A stretch of 64,000 bases of DNA from Cytophagales bacterium (GTDB taxonomy: Bacteria; Bacteroidota; Bacteroidia; Cytophagales; Cyclobacteriaceae), in contig JAWPMT010000005.1 in NCBI GenBank assembly GCA_033344775.1, positions 1,719,501-1,783,500 on the forward strand, given 5' to 3'. Positions 54,604 through 64,000 of this stretch are shown here, piece by piece; within the stretch, counting starts at the first letter, position 1, and the number at the start of each line of letters is the position of its first letter. A program made the position numbers and the translations under genes. Below the pieces are notes generated by a model. That model was not told the origin of the DNA and searched no databases. It saw only the letters and a program-made list of their open reading frames with translations.

Positions 54604-55368
54604 ATGAAAGTATTGATCATTGAGGATGAAGCGCCTGCATTCCGAAGGTTGCAGAAAATACTTGAGGAAACTGATCCTGACATTGATATCGTAGAAGTGA
54701 TCGATAGCGTGGAGGATTCTGTCAAATGGTTTCGACATCATGAGCACCCGCACCTTGTTTTCATGGACATTCAGCTCAGCGATGGCATCAGCTTCGAGAT
54801 CTTTGATCAGGTCAAAGTCACGGCTCCAGTCATTTTCACTACTGCTTTTGATGAGTACATGCTGAAAGCGTTCAAAGTGAATAGCATCGATTATTTACTC
54901 AAACCTATTCGTCAGGAAGAATTGGCCAAGAGCCTGGAAAAATATCAGGAGTTGCGTCAAAGCTTCAGTGGCGAAGGACAGGTCAATATTTCTGAATTGG
55001 TTAAGGAAATCAGATTGGACGACAAGAAATTCAAATCCCGATTTTTGGCTAAGCAAGGGGATAAACTGATCTCAATCGAGACGGAAAGCATCGCTTATTT
55101 TCACAGCCGCCATGGTGTGGTACACTTGGTCACATTAGAGAACAAAAAATTCATTTTGGATCACACATTAGATGAAGTTTCTCAAGAAATCGATCCGGAA
55201 AAATTCTATCGTGCCAATCGACAATTCATCGTGCGGTTCAAAGCCATTGCGATGGTACACCGCTATCACAAAGGAAAACTACTGGTAGAAATGTCTCCTA
55301 AAACCGATGAGGAGATCATTGTAAGTGCCGAGAAAGCGAGTTCTTTTAAAGGCTGGTTGGATCAGTAA
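54604..55368 (+). CDS. LytTR family response regulator
   Basis: This 254-aa protein has a receiver domain (1-120; acidic pair IIEDE, phospho-acceptor Asp55 in VFMDIQLSD, later Thr in IFTTAFDEYML and Lys in YLLKPIR) and a LytTR DNA-binding domain (about 150-253: DKLISIETESIAYFHSRHGVVHLVTLE, FYRANRQFIVRFKAIAMVHRYHKGKLLVEM). It is the cognate partner of the adjacent LytS-type kinase; the start codon directly follows the kinase stop. The gap 55369-55649 shows no gene or clear signal. Confidence 0.94.
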   Translation: MKVLIIEDEAPAFRRLQKILEETDPDIDIVEVIDSVEDSVKWFRHHEHPHLVFMDIQLSDGISFEIFDQVKVTAPVIFTTAFDEYMLKAFKVNSIDYLLKPIRQEELAKSLEKYQELRQSFSGEGQVNISELVKEIRLDDKKFKSRFLAKQGDKLISIETESIAYFHSRHGVVHLVTLENKKFILDHTLDEVSQEIDPEKFYRANRQFIVRFKAIAMVHRYHKGKLLVEMSPKTDEEIIVSAEKASSFKGWLDQ

Positions 55369-55649
55369 TGGATCAAACAGGTTATAAGCCTGAATTTATC
55401 TCGAAGTTTAAATTAGCCATTAGGAGATTTAAGCTAGGTCTAGTGAATTTCCAAATCCCCCACCCTGCGGACACCCTTCAAGGATGAATCAATTCGATAA
55501 TAATATTATGCTGAGAAAAGTGAATACCAACCGATCAGGTTCCCTTATGATCAAAATCATTACAAACAAATCAAATACTATAAATCCAGGGAATGACGAT
55601 CGGTTGATAAGTGGATACTCTTCAGTAAGATCGCCTTTCAAGATTAAAC

Positions 55650-58600
55650 TCAATCCAACCCAATCATGATAAAAGGTCCCCAGTACAAGGGGTCTCCGAA
55701 TTCATTTCGGATCTCTTTTTTCGCGTCGATGAAGGCTTGTCTTTTGTCTCCCGTTTCAATCCATTTGCGGTAAAACTTCACCATCAACTGCTGGGTAGCA
55801 TCATCCGCTACTTTGAACAGGCTCATGATGATGGTTTTAGCACCTGCCACCATGAAGGCACGTTGCAATCCATACACACCTTCTCCGGCCTCAATCTCAC
55901 CCAGTCCCGTTTCACAGGCTGATAGCACCACGAGATCCGTTTGATCCAGGTTCAGGTTCATGGCTTCATAAGCGGTCAAAATACCATTGTCAATGTTGTA
56001 GTTGAACTTGGTTTCATTGAGAATGTCGCCTGCTCCGGAAAGCAACAAGCCCGTTTTCAACAATGGATTGTCATACGCTGCATTAGCTCGTAATTCATTG
56101 TCCAACGCACTAGCTGTAGCCGTTTCACTTTGGAAGAACCCATGCGTCGCAATGTGAAAGATCTTGGGACTGGAAATGGACTTGATGGCTTGCTCGCTGG
56201 CGTTGAGCTCAGTATAATCATTGATCTCCCAACCTCGATCTCCAAGATATTCTTTGAGTTCTACAATCTCTTTCTTGGTTCCAGGCAACTCACTGATCAC
56301 TTCGGCTGTGGCACGAGTCAAACCTGAATTAGCAGCGGGTCTACCCGGCTGAGTGTCCACATAAAATTTCGGATTTCCAAACAGCATGGCGACCTGATTG
56401 GTCGGTTGAACATCTACGGGATCCTCCTCCTTCGGCTGCTGCAAAAAGAGGTCTTTGGTATTGCTGAGTAAGATGATGTTCGAATTATCCAACACATACC
56501 GCCCATCTGGCGTCGGGAGTGCCTCTACATTGATCTGGTTATACACGCCATCAGGTGACAAGTACAACCTCGAAACCGTACCTAATTCACTTTGGATAGG
56601 TGCCCAGAATTGATCATAGGAAAACTTATCCTTCAATTTGAACTTGATGCTGTTACGGTAGTACTTCAGGTATTTCTTCTCAAGCTCCGCTCCATTGGGT
56701 AACAAAATGACTTGTGGAGTGGAACGCTTTTCTCCAGTCACATATAACATTGCGTACATGACTGAATCGGTAAACGTATGATCAAACACCCTGAACCTTA
56801 CCATTTCCATAGCCACTTCCTGTTCCTTCAGTGAGGAGCGAACGTTCTTCCAGGTGATCGCTTTATTTTCCAATCCCTGACCAAAAATCTCGGATTTCAG
56901 ACTCAGCTCTTTTTCCAACAATTCTACTTCATTGGTCAAAGCAGATTGATTGATCCCATTTTCCGCCAGTTGCTGCGGCCCCATTGAAAGAGCAGCGGTC
57001 AACATTTCCTTTTTACTCACCCAATTGGCGTAGGCCTGCTTCAATTCCTCATCGTCGCTATTATTGATCCGCTGCCGAATCTTGATCGAGGAGTTCAAAA
57101 GCAATGCTTTGGTCAGCAGCGCATTGTTAAATAATTCTCCGAGGTACTTGCTGTTCCTGTTTTTGCTCACCACCAGCGTGTTATAAAATTCATAATCTGA
57201 TTTGATGGTGTTCCAAAACTTGGTTTTTTCTCGCTCTGACAGTGCCGGGAAGTAATTGGCAATAAAATCCTGATAGTTACTTAGAACAGATTCCATCTGC
57301 TGTTGTGACTTTCGCCAATCTCCTTGCATGAAGTACGTTTTCGACAATTTGGATTGTACTTTCACAAATTCAGGATGACTATCACTAAAGAACTTCTCGA
57401 ACTGCTTTTTGGCATCTTCATAGAATCGTTCTGCACGGTTGTAACGCTTTTGGCGATAGTAGATATCTCCTTTCAACATGTTGATCGTTGCGGCGTTGAT
57501 GTTGTTTCTGCGACCAATCTTTGCGCTCCAGATTCGTCCCGCATCATCAAGGAAACTGAAAGCAATGTTATACTGCTCGGCGGCGATGTTCACAATCGCC
57601 AGGTTCTTAAGAATTTCCGCATAAGTTGGATTAGACGCCCCTAACTTCGCGCCAATGATCGTTTCTGCCTGAGTAAAAAGGTCCTGAACCTGCTCAAGGG
57701 AAGCTCCCTGATAATACTTGACCAGCGCCAGATCGGAGATGGACTTGGCCACATCGACATGCTCCGCACCAAATTGTTTCTTTTGAATAGCAATGGCATT
57801 GACCAGCAGGGCTTCCGCTTTGTCATAATCGCCGATCGTGCTGTATACCTCAGCCAGCCGAATCATGGAAAGTACCACCTTTGTAGATTCATCACCGAAA
57901 ATTGCGCGCGATAATCCATTGGCCCTTCGTCCCAGGTTTTCCGCCTCTGTATAATCACCCTGCTTCAGTAATAATTCCGAACGCAGCACCAGTGGCTCAT
58001 TCAATTGGCGACTATCTGCTCCGAATTGTGACTCCTTTTCCTCCAGGGTATACTCAAGAATTTCATCTGCTTCGACCAGCCGACCCAATTTGATATAAAG
58101 CCCCGCCAAATCCACATAGGAAGTCACAGCGGTTTCAACCGTCAATGCGCCATCTTCCTGCAGCTTATATGACTTATCCAGGTTGTCCTCTGCTTCATCG
58201 TAAAGTCCCTTGATCGCAAAAAGTTTAGCTTGCGTGATCAGCGCCAAAGACTCGGCGGTCTTGGCTTCACGGGTCTTTAATTCATCGAAGATTGCGAGTG
58301 CTCCATTGATGTTTTCTTCTGCTTTTTCGTAAGCCCCGATTTTGATTTGCAGGCCAGCGATCTGTTTCAACTCATTGCCATAGGCTATGTCTTTGTTATC
58401 GTACTTTTTGCGAGCAGTCAACAAGGCTTCATCCAAAACCTCGCTGGCTTTGCGATAATCATCTGTCTCCTGATAGTAGGTCGCCAAATGATTTAAAATA
58501 TCGAGATAAGCCACATGGCCAGCCATGATCTCCGGCTGAACAATCTGTTCAAAACTCTCTTCGTACGCTGCTTTGGCTTCATCGAATTTATCCGAATAAT

Positions 58601-59861
58601 CAATCCAGAAATTAGCAATATCGATCTTGGTCAGGTGGTATTCGGGAGATTCTGCCCCATACAAGTACCATTTGATCTGCAGGACTTCATTCAGATAAGT
58701 CTCGGTATTTTTTACCGATCCCTGTAATAAGGCCACCTGATTAGTAAGTTCCAGTAATTGGATGCGATACGAATGATTTTGAGGTATACTGGATTCTTCT
58801 AATAACTCATTGAGTATTTCCACAAGAAACTCGACATCCTCATTGATCAAACTGTAATTCAGTCGAATCAGATCATCTGCCAACCGGTAAACACTTGCCC
58901 GAGGATAGTCTTTGGAAATGGTCTTTTTGAACTCCGCAGAAACTACTTTAAGCTTACTTCCATTGCCATTTTCATAGTACGCTTTCATCAAGCTTTCACG
59001 AATGGCCATCAAGAGTTGATGTGAATTCGCATATTTCCGACCCGCTTTCAGGTAAATGTCCTCAAAGCGCTTGGCTTGAGCTTCCACACTCAACCCGTTT
59101 TCTTCTAGTAGTTGGGTATTCAGGTATTGATTTTCCGCATAGAGAATGTGGGTTTTTCCTAATTCTCGCTCAATCCATTGTTCATTGTAGACAAATGCCG
59201 AATCTGACCGCAGATAGTCCCCCATTTTCCGCAAAGCATTGGCCTTGGCAATGAGGATCCCAGCGTAAGCCGCTCTGGGCTCTTCATCTTTTTTACCCGC
59301 GCGCAATACCCGATCACTAAAGAAATCCGTCAGGCTATCTACTACGTTAATGGCTTCACGGTAATACCCCCTACCCGTAAGCACTTGCGCCCGCAAAACA
59401 TCTAGTTCAGCCAGAAAGCTTTCAGGTACATCACCTGTTTCTGCTACGGTACTGCGGGAATCCCGGATGTAATCATCCGCCTTGCGAAAATTTCCATAAA
59501 CTACCAGGATCTTGGCTGCCTCTTTCAGCAGATACGCTCGTTCCGCTGGGTTATTTGTATTGACTTGCTCACTGAGTGTGATGGCTTCTTCTACACCAGA
59601 CTCCACCTCGACGAGTAGCCCCAAGCCGAGGTTATACTGCGCTTTTCGAAGCAAGGTACTCGCTAGTATCGGGCTATTTTCTCCCAATTTCTTCCGAACC
59701 TTCTTCTCGATTTTATCAATTCCTTTCCTGGCCTTGGCATAATCACCATAAGCATAGTAGGCATCCAGTTTGGCGAATGATTTTTCCCAATTCTGAGCAG
59801 AAAGGGGTAACGAGCCGATGACCAATATGGCGATCAGCAAGCTTTTGGCGAGGCTCAGCAT
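55650..59861 (-). CDS. Secreted TPR-CHAT domain protein
   Basis: This 1403-aa protein has a signal peptide (1-23, ending LPLSAQ), about 20 tetratricopeptide repeats covering residues 25-900 (patterns such as EKAEENINGALAIFDELK and DYDKAEALLVNAIAIQKKQFG), a helical linker, and a C-terminal CHAT caspase-like domain (about 1090-1403). The catalytic dyad is intact: His1240 in HIATHGFF and Cys1316 in LSACETGLG, with GVYGLQRAFMVAGAKTIIMSLFKVAD following. CHAT proteins are caspase-like proteases in abortive infection and cell-death systems. Exported TPR-CHAT forms are common in Cytophagales, with unknown targets. Confidence 0.93.
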   Translation of the reverse strand: MLSLAKSLLIAILVIGSLPLSAQNWEKSFAKLDAYYAYGDYAKARKGIDKIEKKVRKKLGENSPILASTLLRKAQYNLGLGLLVEVESGVEEAITLSEQVNTNNPAERAYLLKEAAKILVVYGNFRKADDYIRDSRSTVAETGDVPESFLAELDVLRAQVLTGRGYYREAINVVDSLTDFFSDRVLRAGKKDEEPRAAYAGILIAKANALRKMGDYLRSDSAFVYNEQWIERELGKTHILYAENQYLNTQLLEENGLSVEAQAKRFEDIYLKAGRKYANSHQLLMAIRESLMKAYYENGNGSKLKVVSAEFKKTISKDYPRASVYRLADDLIRLNYSLINEDVEFLVEILNELLEESSIPQNHSYRIQLLELTNQVALLQGSVKNTETYLNEVLQIKWYLYGAESPEYHLTKIDIANFWIDYSDKFDEAKAAYEESFEQIVQPEIMAGHVAYLDILNHLATYYQETDDYRKASEVLDEALLTARKKYDNKDIAYGNELKQIAGLQIKIGAYEKAEENINGALAIFDELKTREAKTAESLALITQAKLFAIKGLYDEAEDNLDKSYKLQEDGALTVETAVTSYVDLAGLYIKLGRLVEADEILEYTLEEKESQFGADSRQLNEPLVLRSELLLKQGDYTEAENLGRRANGLSRAIFGDESTKVVLSMIRLAEVYSTIGDYDKAEALLVNAIAIQKKQFGAEHVDVAKSISDLALVKYYQGASLEQVQDLFTQAETIIGAKLGASNPTYAEILKNLAIVNIAAEQYNIAFSFLDDAGRIWSAKIGRRNNINAATINMLKGDIYYRQKRYNRAERFYEDAKKQFEKFFSDSHPEFVKVQSKLSKTYFMQGDWRKSQQQMESVLSNYQDFIANYFPALSEREKTKFWNTIKSDYEFYNTLVVSKNRNSKYLGELFNNALLTKALLLNSSIKIRQRINNSDDEELKQAYANWVSKKEMLTAALSMGPQQLAENGINQSALTNEVELLEKELSLKSEIFGQGLENKAITWKNVRSSLKEQEVAMEMVRFRVFDHTFTDSVMYAMLYVTGEKRSTPQVILLPNGAELEKKYLKYYRNSIKFKLKDKFSYDQFWAPIQSELGTVSRLYLSPDGVYNQINVEALPTPDGRYVLDNSNIILLSNTKDLFLQQPKEEDPVDVQPTNQVAMLFGNPKFYVDTQPGRPAANSGLTRATAEVISELPGTKKEIVELKEYLGDRGWEINDYTELNASEQAIKSISSPKIFHIATHGFFQSETATASALDNELRANAAYDNPLLKTGLLLSGAGDILNETKFNYNIDNGILTAYEAMNLNLDQTDLVVLSACETGLGEIEAGEGVYGLQRAFMVAGAKTIIMSLFKVADDATQQLMVKFYRKWIETGDKRQAFIDAKKEIRNEFGDPLYWGPFIMIGLD

Positions 59862-60032
59862 GATAAAAGTTGATTATTTATATAAAATTATGGACTTTTC
59901 GGATATTTTCCATCTGGAATCCTGGAAAGATTTTACAGATTCGACTTTTATCAAGTAGTTTCTTCAAGAAAGTCTGTCCATTTCTATCTGATCAAATGTC
60001 ATCTCTGACACTACATTCTTAGCTAGAAAACA

Positions 60033-63000
60033 TTAATTCGACTCCATCAAGTTCTCCAAAATCTCAGTGGCAGCGGATGCGATGACCGTTCCAGGTCCAA
60101 AAATCGCCAACACACCTTTGTCCTTCAGAAACTGATGATCGCTTTCCGGAATGATCCCACCGGCCACTACCGCAATATCCGATCGGCCAAGTTTTTCAAG
60201 CTCTTCGATGAGTTCGGGAACCAGGGTTTTGTGTCCTGCAGCAAGTGAAGACGCACCTACTAAATGAACATCATTTTCAGCCGCCTGCATGGCCACTTCA
60301 GCAGGTGTCTGAAATAATGGACCTACGTCTACATCGAATCCCAGATCAGCGAAAGAAGTGGCAATAACTTTTGCACCACGGTCATGTCCATCCTGCCCCA
60401 TTTTAGCAATCATGATCCGAGGCCGACGACCATCGAACTCTTCGAATTGATCGGCTAATTTCCTTGCTTTGAGGAATGTCTCATTTTGTTTGATCTCTGA
60501 AGAATACACGCCGCTAATGGTTTTTGTGTTTGCTTTATATCGACCGAAGCTTTTTTCCATAGCCATTGAGATCTCACCCAGTGTCGCACGATTACGTGCC
60601 GCATCAACAGCGAGTGCTAATAAATTACCCTCTCCGGATGCTGCGGAATTCTCCAATACCTTAAGTGCCTTTTCAACGGCGACCTGATCCCTTTCACCTT
60701 TCAAAGCAGTCAGCCTTTCTACCTGACTTTGTAGTACTTTCTGGTTATCAACTTCCAGCAAGTCGATTTCCGTTTTATCGTCGGTTTGGAAATTATTGAC
60801 GCCAACGATGGTTTCTTTCCCGGTATCGATCCTGGCTTGCTTGATCGCCGCAGCTTCCTCGATCTTCATCTTTGGGTAGCCCTGATCGATGGCCTTGGCC
60901 ATACCTCCCATAGCTTCTACTTCCTGCAAGATCTCCCAGGCCTTCTCCATGAGTTCATGTGTCCTTTTCTCCACTTCACGCGAACCACCCCAGGGGTCAA
61001 TCACCCGAGTAATATCTGTTTCTTTTTGAAGAAATAACTGGGTATCTCGAGCAATTTTTGCCGAATAATCCGTCGGAAGCGCAATGGCCTCATCCAGGGC
61101 ATTGGTGTGCAAGCTTTGGGTGTGACCAAAGACTGCTGCCATGGCTTCAATGCATGTACGAGCCACGTTATTATAAGGGTCCTGGGCGGTTAAACTATAG
61201 CCGGAAGTCTGACTATGGGTACGCAACGCCAGTGATTTAGGATTCTTAGGATTGAATTGCTTCACCAGCTTAGCCCATAGTACACGCGCAGCACGCATTT
61301 TGGCGATTTCTGTCAACAGGTCCATTCCAATCCCCCAGAAGAAGGAAAGTCGAGGAGCAAATGCATCGATATCGATCCCCGATTCTATTCCTTGCCGAAT
61401 GTACTCCACGCCATCTGCCAGCGTAAACGCTAACTCAATCTCAGCCGTAGCTCCTGCTTCGTGCATGTGGTAACCACTGATACTTATCGAATTGAATTTA
61501 GGCATGTGCTTGGAGGTATACTTAAAAATATCACCAACAATACGCATAGAATGTGATGGCGGATATATATAAGTGTTTCGAACCATAAATTCCTTCAGGA
61601 TATCGTTCTGGATGGTTCCCGCTAATTGCGCCGGAGCTACTCCTTGTTCCTCGGCCGCGACTATATAGAACGCCATGATCGGGATCACCGCCCCATTCAT
61701 GGTCATGGAAACAGACATCTTGTCGAGCGGTATCCCGTCGAACAGGGTCTTCATATCGAGAATAGAATCAATGGCCACTCCGGCTTTACCTACATCACCT
61801 TTTACCCGTGGGTGATCACTGTCATATCCGCGATGGGTGGCAAGATCAAAAGCCACCGACAATCCTTTTTGGCCTGCTGCCAGATTTCTTCTATAAAAGG
61901 CATTCGATTCTTCCGCCGTAGAAAACCCAGCGTATTGTCGGATCGTCCAGGGACGTAAAGTATACATCGTACTGTAAGGCCCCCTTAAATACGGAGCAAT
62001 ACCTGCAGAAAAACCCTCATGTGCGTAAGGCTTCGGCCCAGGAAGATCAGCATTGAAAGATGCAATTATTGCTTCATAGTCTGGTAGGCCCTGGTCTCTT
62101 TGTCGCATGATCTTCCAAACAGCCTGGCAAAACTGATCAGTCAGATGATCCAGCACATACGACCCGGCGCTTGCATCAGCCAATTCTTCCAGACGAGATT
62201 CGTAACGTAACAGATTTCCAATGTTTCTGGCAATCCTGCTATCAAATTCCGTGGATTTGAAAGGGTGTATCTCAAAACCTATTGCATCTGCCCCCCCAAG
62301 AATGGCTGCCATTCCGGAAGTAGTCAGGCTCAGTAAGTCATTCTCAGCATTTCCGGTGGATTTTGGAAAAGCGACTAAGGCGAATTCTCCGGAGCTTTCC
62401 CTCCAGTTTTGCAATGCCTGCCCGAGAAATATAAGGGTACGCATCCTGATCACCTCTGAATAAAATCGATGCGATGGGTGAATGGTCAGGGTAGTATCAT
62501 CAAAAGGATGACCTTCCTTCAACAAGGCAAGCAGCACCTCCGCTGTGTGCTCAATCAGGCTTTCCGTATTGAACACCTGCGTATCTAAGCCGTAAGTCCT
62601 GATCTCCGCTGCATGTACGTCTTCAATTTTCCCCGTACCGAATACAAAACCTGACATTTGGTCCTCGGCAACATCAGCACGCTGAAGGTATCCCTGTAAT
62701 TGATCATTCGAAATTCCAGAGAATGAAACTGAACAATATTGTGGCTGTATTCCTGAAACTACTTTGGACAAATCAATTGAAGGATCCTGGAACTTAAAGA
62801 ACACGCCATCTATTCCTGCCTTTAGCGCCTGAAGTGCTTCATGGTTGGCCTTACTTTCTTCTTTCGCCTTTACTTCAATCGGTTCAAGTAACTGCCAGCG
62901 CTTTGCCTGACGTTTTTCAAAAAAATGGGTAAGGTATTGCGATGGTACAACCGAACTTTGATCGTAATAGCCAAAAGCTTTCAAATGAGGATCCACAGAC

Positions 63001-63101
63001 CAGGTCAGGGAATCTTCTAGCGAAGCTCCCTTAATATCGGCCGTGGCCTTTGCAATCCAACCGTCATTATCGATTTTGTTAAACTCCTCAAAATCAGGCA
63101 T
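60033..63101 (-). CDS. Methylmalonyl-CoA mutase, small-subunit-like domain fused to catalytic subunit
   Basis: Residues about 1-340 resemble the small (beta) subunit barrel: [32 protein letters not shown], and [27 protein letters not shown]. From about 365 the sequence is a complete catalytic (alpha) subunit: [56 protein letters not shown] (catalytic His545) and a C-terminal B12-binding domain (GQDGHDRG, near residue 905). The usual small and large subunits are two polypeptides of about 620 and 715 aa. Here one 1022-aa chain replaces them, and the beta part lacks its own B12 domain. The enzyme interconverts methylmalonyl-CoA and succinyl-CoA. Confidence 0.92.
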   Translation of the reverse strand: MPDFEEFNKIDNDGWIAKATADIKGASLEDSLTWSVDPHLKAFGYYDQSSVVPSQYLTHFFEKRQAKRWQLLEPIEVKAKEESKANHEALQALKAGIDGVFFKFQDPSIDLSKVVSGIQPQYCSVSFSGISNDQLQGYLQRADVAEDQMSGFVFGTGKIEDVHAAEIRTYGLDTQVFNTESLIEHTAEVLLALLKEGHPFDDTTLTIHPSHRFYSEVIRMRTLIFLGQALQNWRESSGEFALVAFPKSTGNAENDLLSLTTSGMAAILGGADAIGFEIHPFKSTEFDSRIARNIGNLLRYESRLEELADASAGSYVLDHLTDQFCQAVWKIMRQRDQGLPDYEAIIASFNADLPGPKPYAHEGFSAGIAPYLRGPYSTMYTLRPWTIRQYAGFSTAEESNAFYRRNLAAGQKGLSVAFDLATHRGYDSDHPRVKGDVGKAGVAIDSILDMKTLFDGIPLDKMSVSMTMNGAVIPIMAFYIVAAEEQGVAPAQLAGTIQNDILKEFMVRNTYIYPPSHSMRIVGDIFKYTSKHMPKFNSISISGYHMHEAGATAEIELAFTLADGVEYIRQGIESGIDIDAFAPRLSFFWGIGMDLLTEIAKMRAARVLWAKLVKQFNPKNPKSLALRTHSQTSGYSLTAQDPYNNVARTCIEAMAAVFGHTQSLHTNALDEAIALPTDYSAKIARDTQLFLQKETDITRVIDPWGGSREVEKRTHELMEKAWEILQEVEAMGGMAKAIDQGYPKMKIEEAAAIKQARIDTGKETIVGVNNFQTDDKTEIDLLEVDNQKVLQSQVERLTALKGERDQVAVEKALKVLENSAASGEGNLLALAVDAARNRATLGEISMAMEKSFGRYKANTKTISGVYSSEIKQNETFLKARKLADQFEEFDGRRPRIMIAKMGQDGHDRGAKVIATSFADLGFDVDVGPLFQTPAEVAMQAAENDVHLVGASSLAAGHKTLVPELIEELEKLGRSDIAVVAGGIIPESDHQFLKDKGVLAIFGPGTVIASAATEILENLMESN

Positions 63102-63368
63102 TACTAAAGTGGGGTTAATGTATGTTAGGGTAAAATTAGCTCTTTGTTAAAAACAATCTTGATATAGTTCAAACACGAAAAAAAAGGGAATTGCATTTTT
63201 CAAAGAATTTTATCAGGAAAGTCGGCCAAATACGTGTGAAATGAGTTTTCGAAAAAGTCAATAGGAAAACAATTTTTTTCTTAAAAAAGTTTGAGTCAAT
63301 TTTGATGTCCCCTTAAATCTAAATGAGGGAAATAAACACTCAAAAGACCGCCCGTAAGACGCTTGTCC

Positions 63369-64000
63369 ATGTACACAAAAACCTGGGAAAAATGCCTCCA
63401 ATTCATTCAGCAGCGCATTCCTGCTCAAAGTTATAAGACTTGGTTTTTGCCTATTCAGCCAATTAAGCTGGAAAACAATGTACTTACCATTCAGGTACCG
63501 AGCCAGTTTTTCTACGAATGGTTAGAGGAAAACTACGTACACTTATTGAAACAAGCCATCCAGGCAGAAATCGGTTCCGAAGGTAGATTGGAATATTCTG
63601 TTGTGGTTGATAGAGGCGATGAATTGGTTCAACCATACACTGTAAATGTCTCTGGAGTTGTAAATAGTCAAAATAAAGCCCGTGTAAACGGTTTTGATCA
63701 ATATAAGAATCCTCAATTCATTCAGGAATTGGCTTCGGATTCTAATCTGAATCCAACTTACCTTTTTGAAAATTTCATAGAAGGTGATTGCAATCGACTG
63801 GCTCGCTCAGCAGGATATGCAGTTGCGAAAAAACCGGGTGTTACCTCTTTCAATCCACTGATGATCTATGGAGGTGTTGGATTAGGAAAAACACATCTGG
63901 TTCAGGCCATTGGCAATGAGATCAAGCGAAACCATCCTGATAAGTATGTATTCTATGTTGCGTCTGAAAAATTCACGACGCAATTCATTGATGCATTAAA
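63369..64000 (+). CDS. dnaA: Chromosomal replication initiator DnaA (3' end outside window)
   Basis: The first 210 codons are present. Domain I starts TWEKCLQFIQQRIPAQSYKTWFLPI, a linker follows (about 95-130), then the AAA+ domain begins (NPTYLFENFIEGDCNRLARSAGYAVA) with Walker A GGVGLGKTHL. Initiates replication by opening the origin in the ATP form. ATG 63369 gives the usual N-terminus. No good DnaA box was seen in the 267-bp upstream gap; the box cluster at 43500 lies about 20 kb to the left. Confidence 0.97.
   Translation, partial: MYTKTWEKCLQFIQQRIPAQSYKTWFLPIQPIKLENNVLTIQVPSQFFYEWLEENYVHLLKQAIQAEIGSEGRLEYSVVVDRGDELVQPYTVNVSGVVNSQNKARVNGFDQYKNPQFIQELASDSNLNPTYLFENFIEGDCNRLARSAGYAVAKKPGVTSFNPLMIYGGVGLGKTHLVQAIGNEIKRNHPDKYVFYVASEKFTTQFIDAL

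Noticed and set aside
63102-63368. oriC directly upstream of dnaA
   Set aside because: No sequence close to TTATNCACA was seen in this gap, unlike the cluster at 43500. It more probably holds only the divergent promoters of dnaA and the mutase gene.

Overview
The window reads as a chromosomal segment of a Bacteroidota bacterium, most likely of the order Cytophagales and probably marine or free-living. The supporting signs are a SusC/SusD pair, a type IX secretion C-terminal domain, many predicted lipoproteins, FISUMP and DUF4494 proteins, paired MacB/FtsX-like permeases with a PadR regulator, a LytS/LytTR two-component pair, and promoter-like TAnnTTTG boxes. No tRNA, rRNA, CRISPR array, integrase or transposase gene was found. 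The window starts inside an ABC permease gene and ends inside dnaA.

Layout. 1-5582: two translationally coupled paralogous permeases and their PadR regulator, all minus. 5683-7017: small membrane protein, VOC protein, 52-aa protein. 7169-10227: subtilase-like lipoprotein, a gene-poor block bounded by terminator-like hairpins, a carboxypeptidase-regulatory-like protein, and a 51-aa paralogue of the 52-aa protein on the opposite strand. 10432-14954: SusC/SusD pair. 15024-19356: LpxH and secreted, lipoprotein or DUF genes, minus. 19515-24108: S10 peptidase, Cys-tailed lipoprotein, MOSC protein, outer-membrane protein, and a protein with 17 leucines spaced exactly three residues apart. 24110-27865: M48 peptidase, sorbosone-dehydrogenase-like lipoprotein, S74/T9SS protein. 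28051-29955: TIGR03643 and DUF2256 genes convergent with a photolyase-related gene that lacks the Fe-S cysteines. 30355-35664: GH17 lipoprotein and a cytoplasmic protein resembling GH149 beta-1,3-glucan phosphorylase, followed by a membrane protein, sulfatase, AraC-type regulator, NTF2-like and YHS proteins, Fe-S uracil-DNA glycosylase, Gfo/Idh/MocA oxidoreductase and DUF547 protein, all plus. 43499-43867: a gene-free stretch with a same-orientation cluster of DnaA boxes beside AT-rich DNA, the best oriC candidate. 43895-49904: small metabolic and unknown genes. 50078-55368: hydroxylase, TonB receptor and divergent LytS/LytTR pair. 55650-63101: TPR-CHAT protein and a fused methylmalonyl-CoA mutase. 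63369 onward: dnaA.

Working together. The GH17 enzyme outside the cytoplasm and the putative cytoplasmic phosphorylase suggest hydrolysis of a beta-1,3-glucan followed by phosphorolysis. The PadR gene, the two permeases and a repeated 24-bp motif upstream form a likely autoregulated unit. dnaA lies about 20 kb from the candidate origin, not beside it. The most second-look-worthy items are the DnaA-box cluster, the inverted pair of 50-aa paralogues, the mutase fusion, the glucan module, the Leu-x-x protein, the unusual subtilase and the Fe-S-less photolyase homologue.
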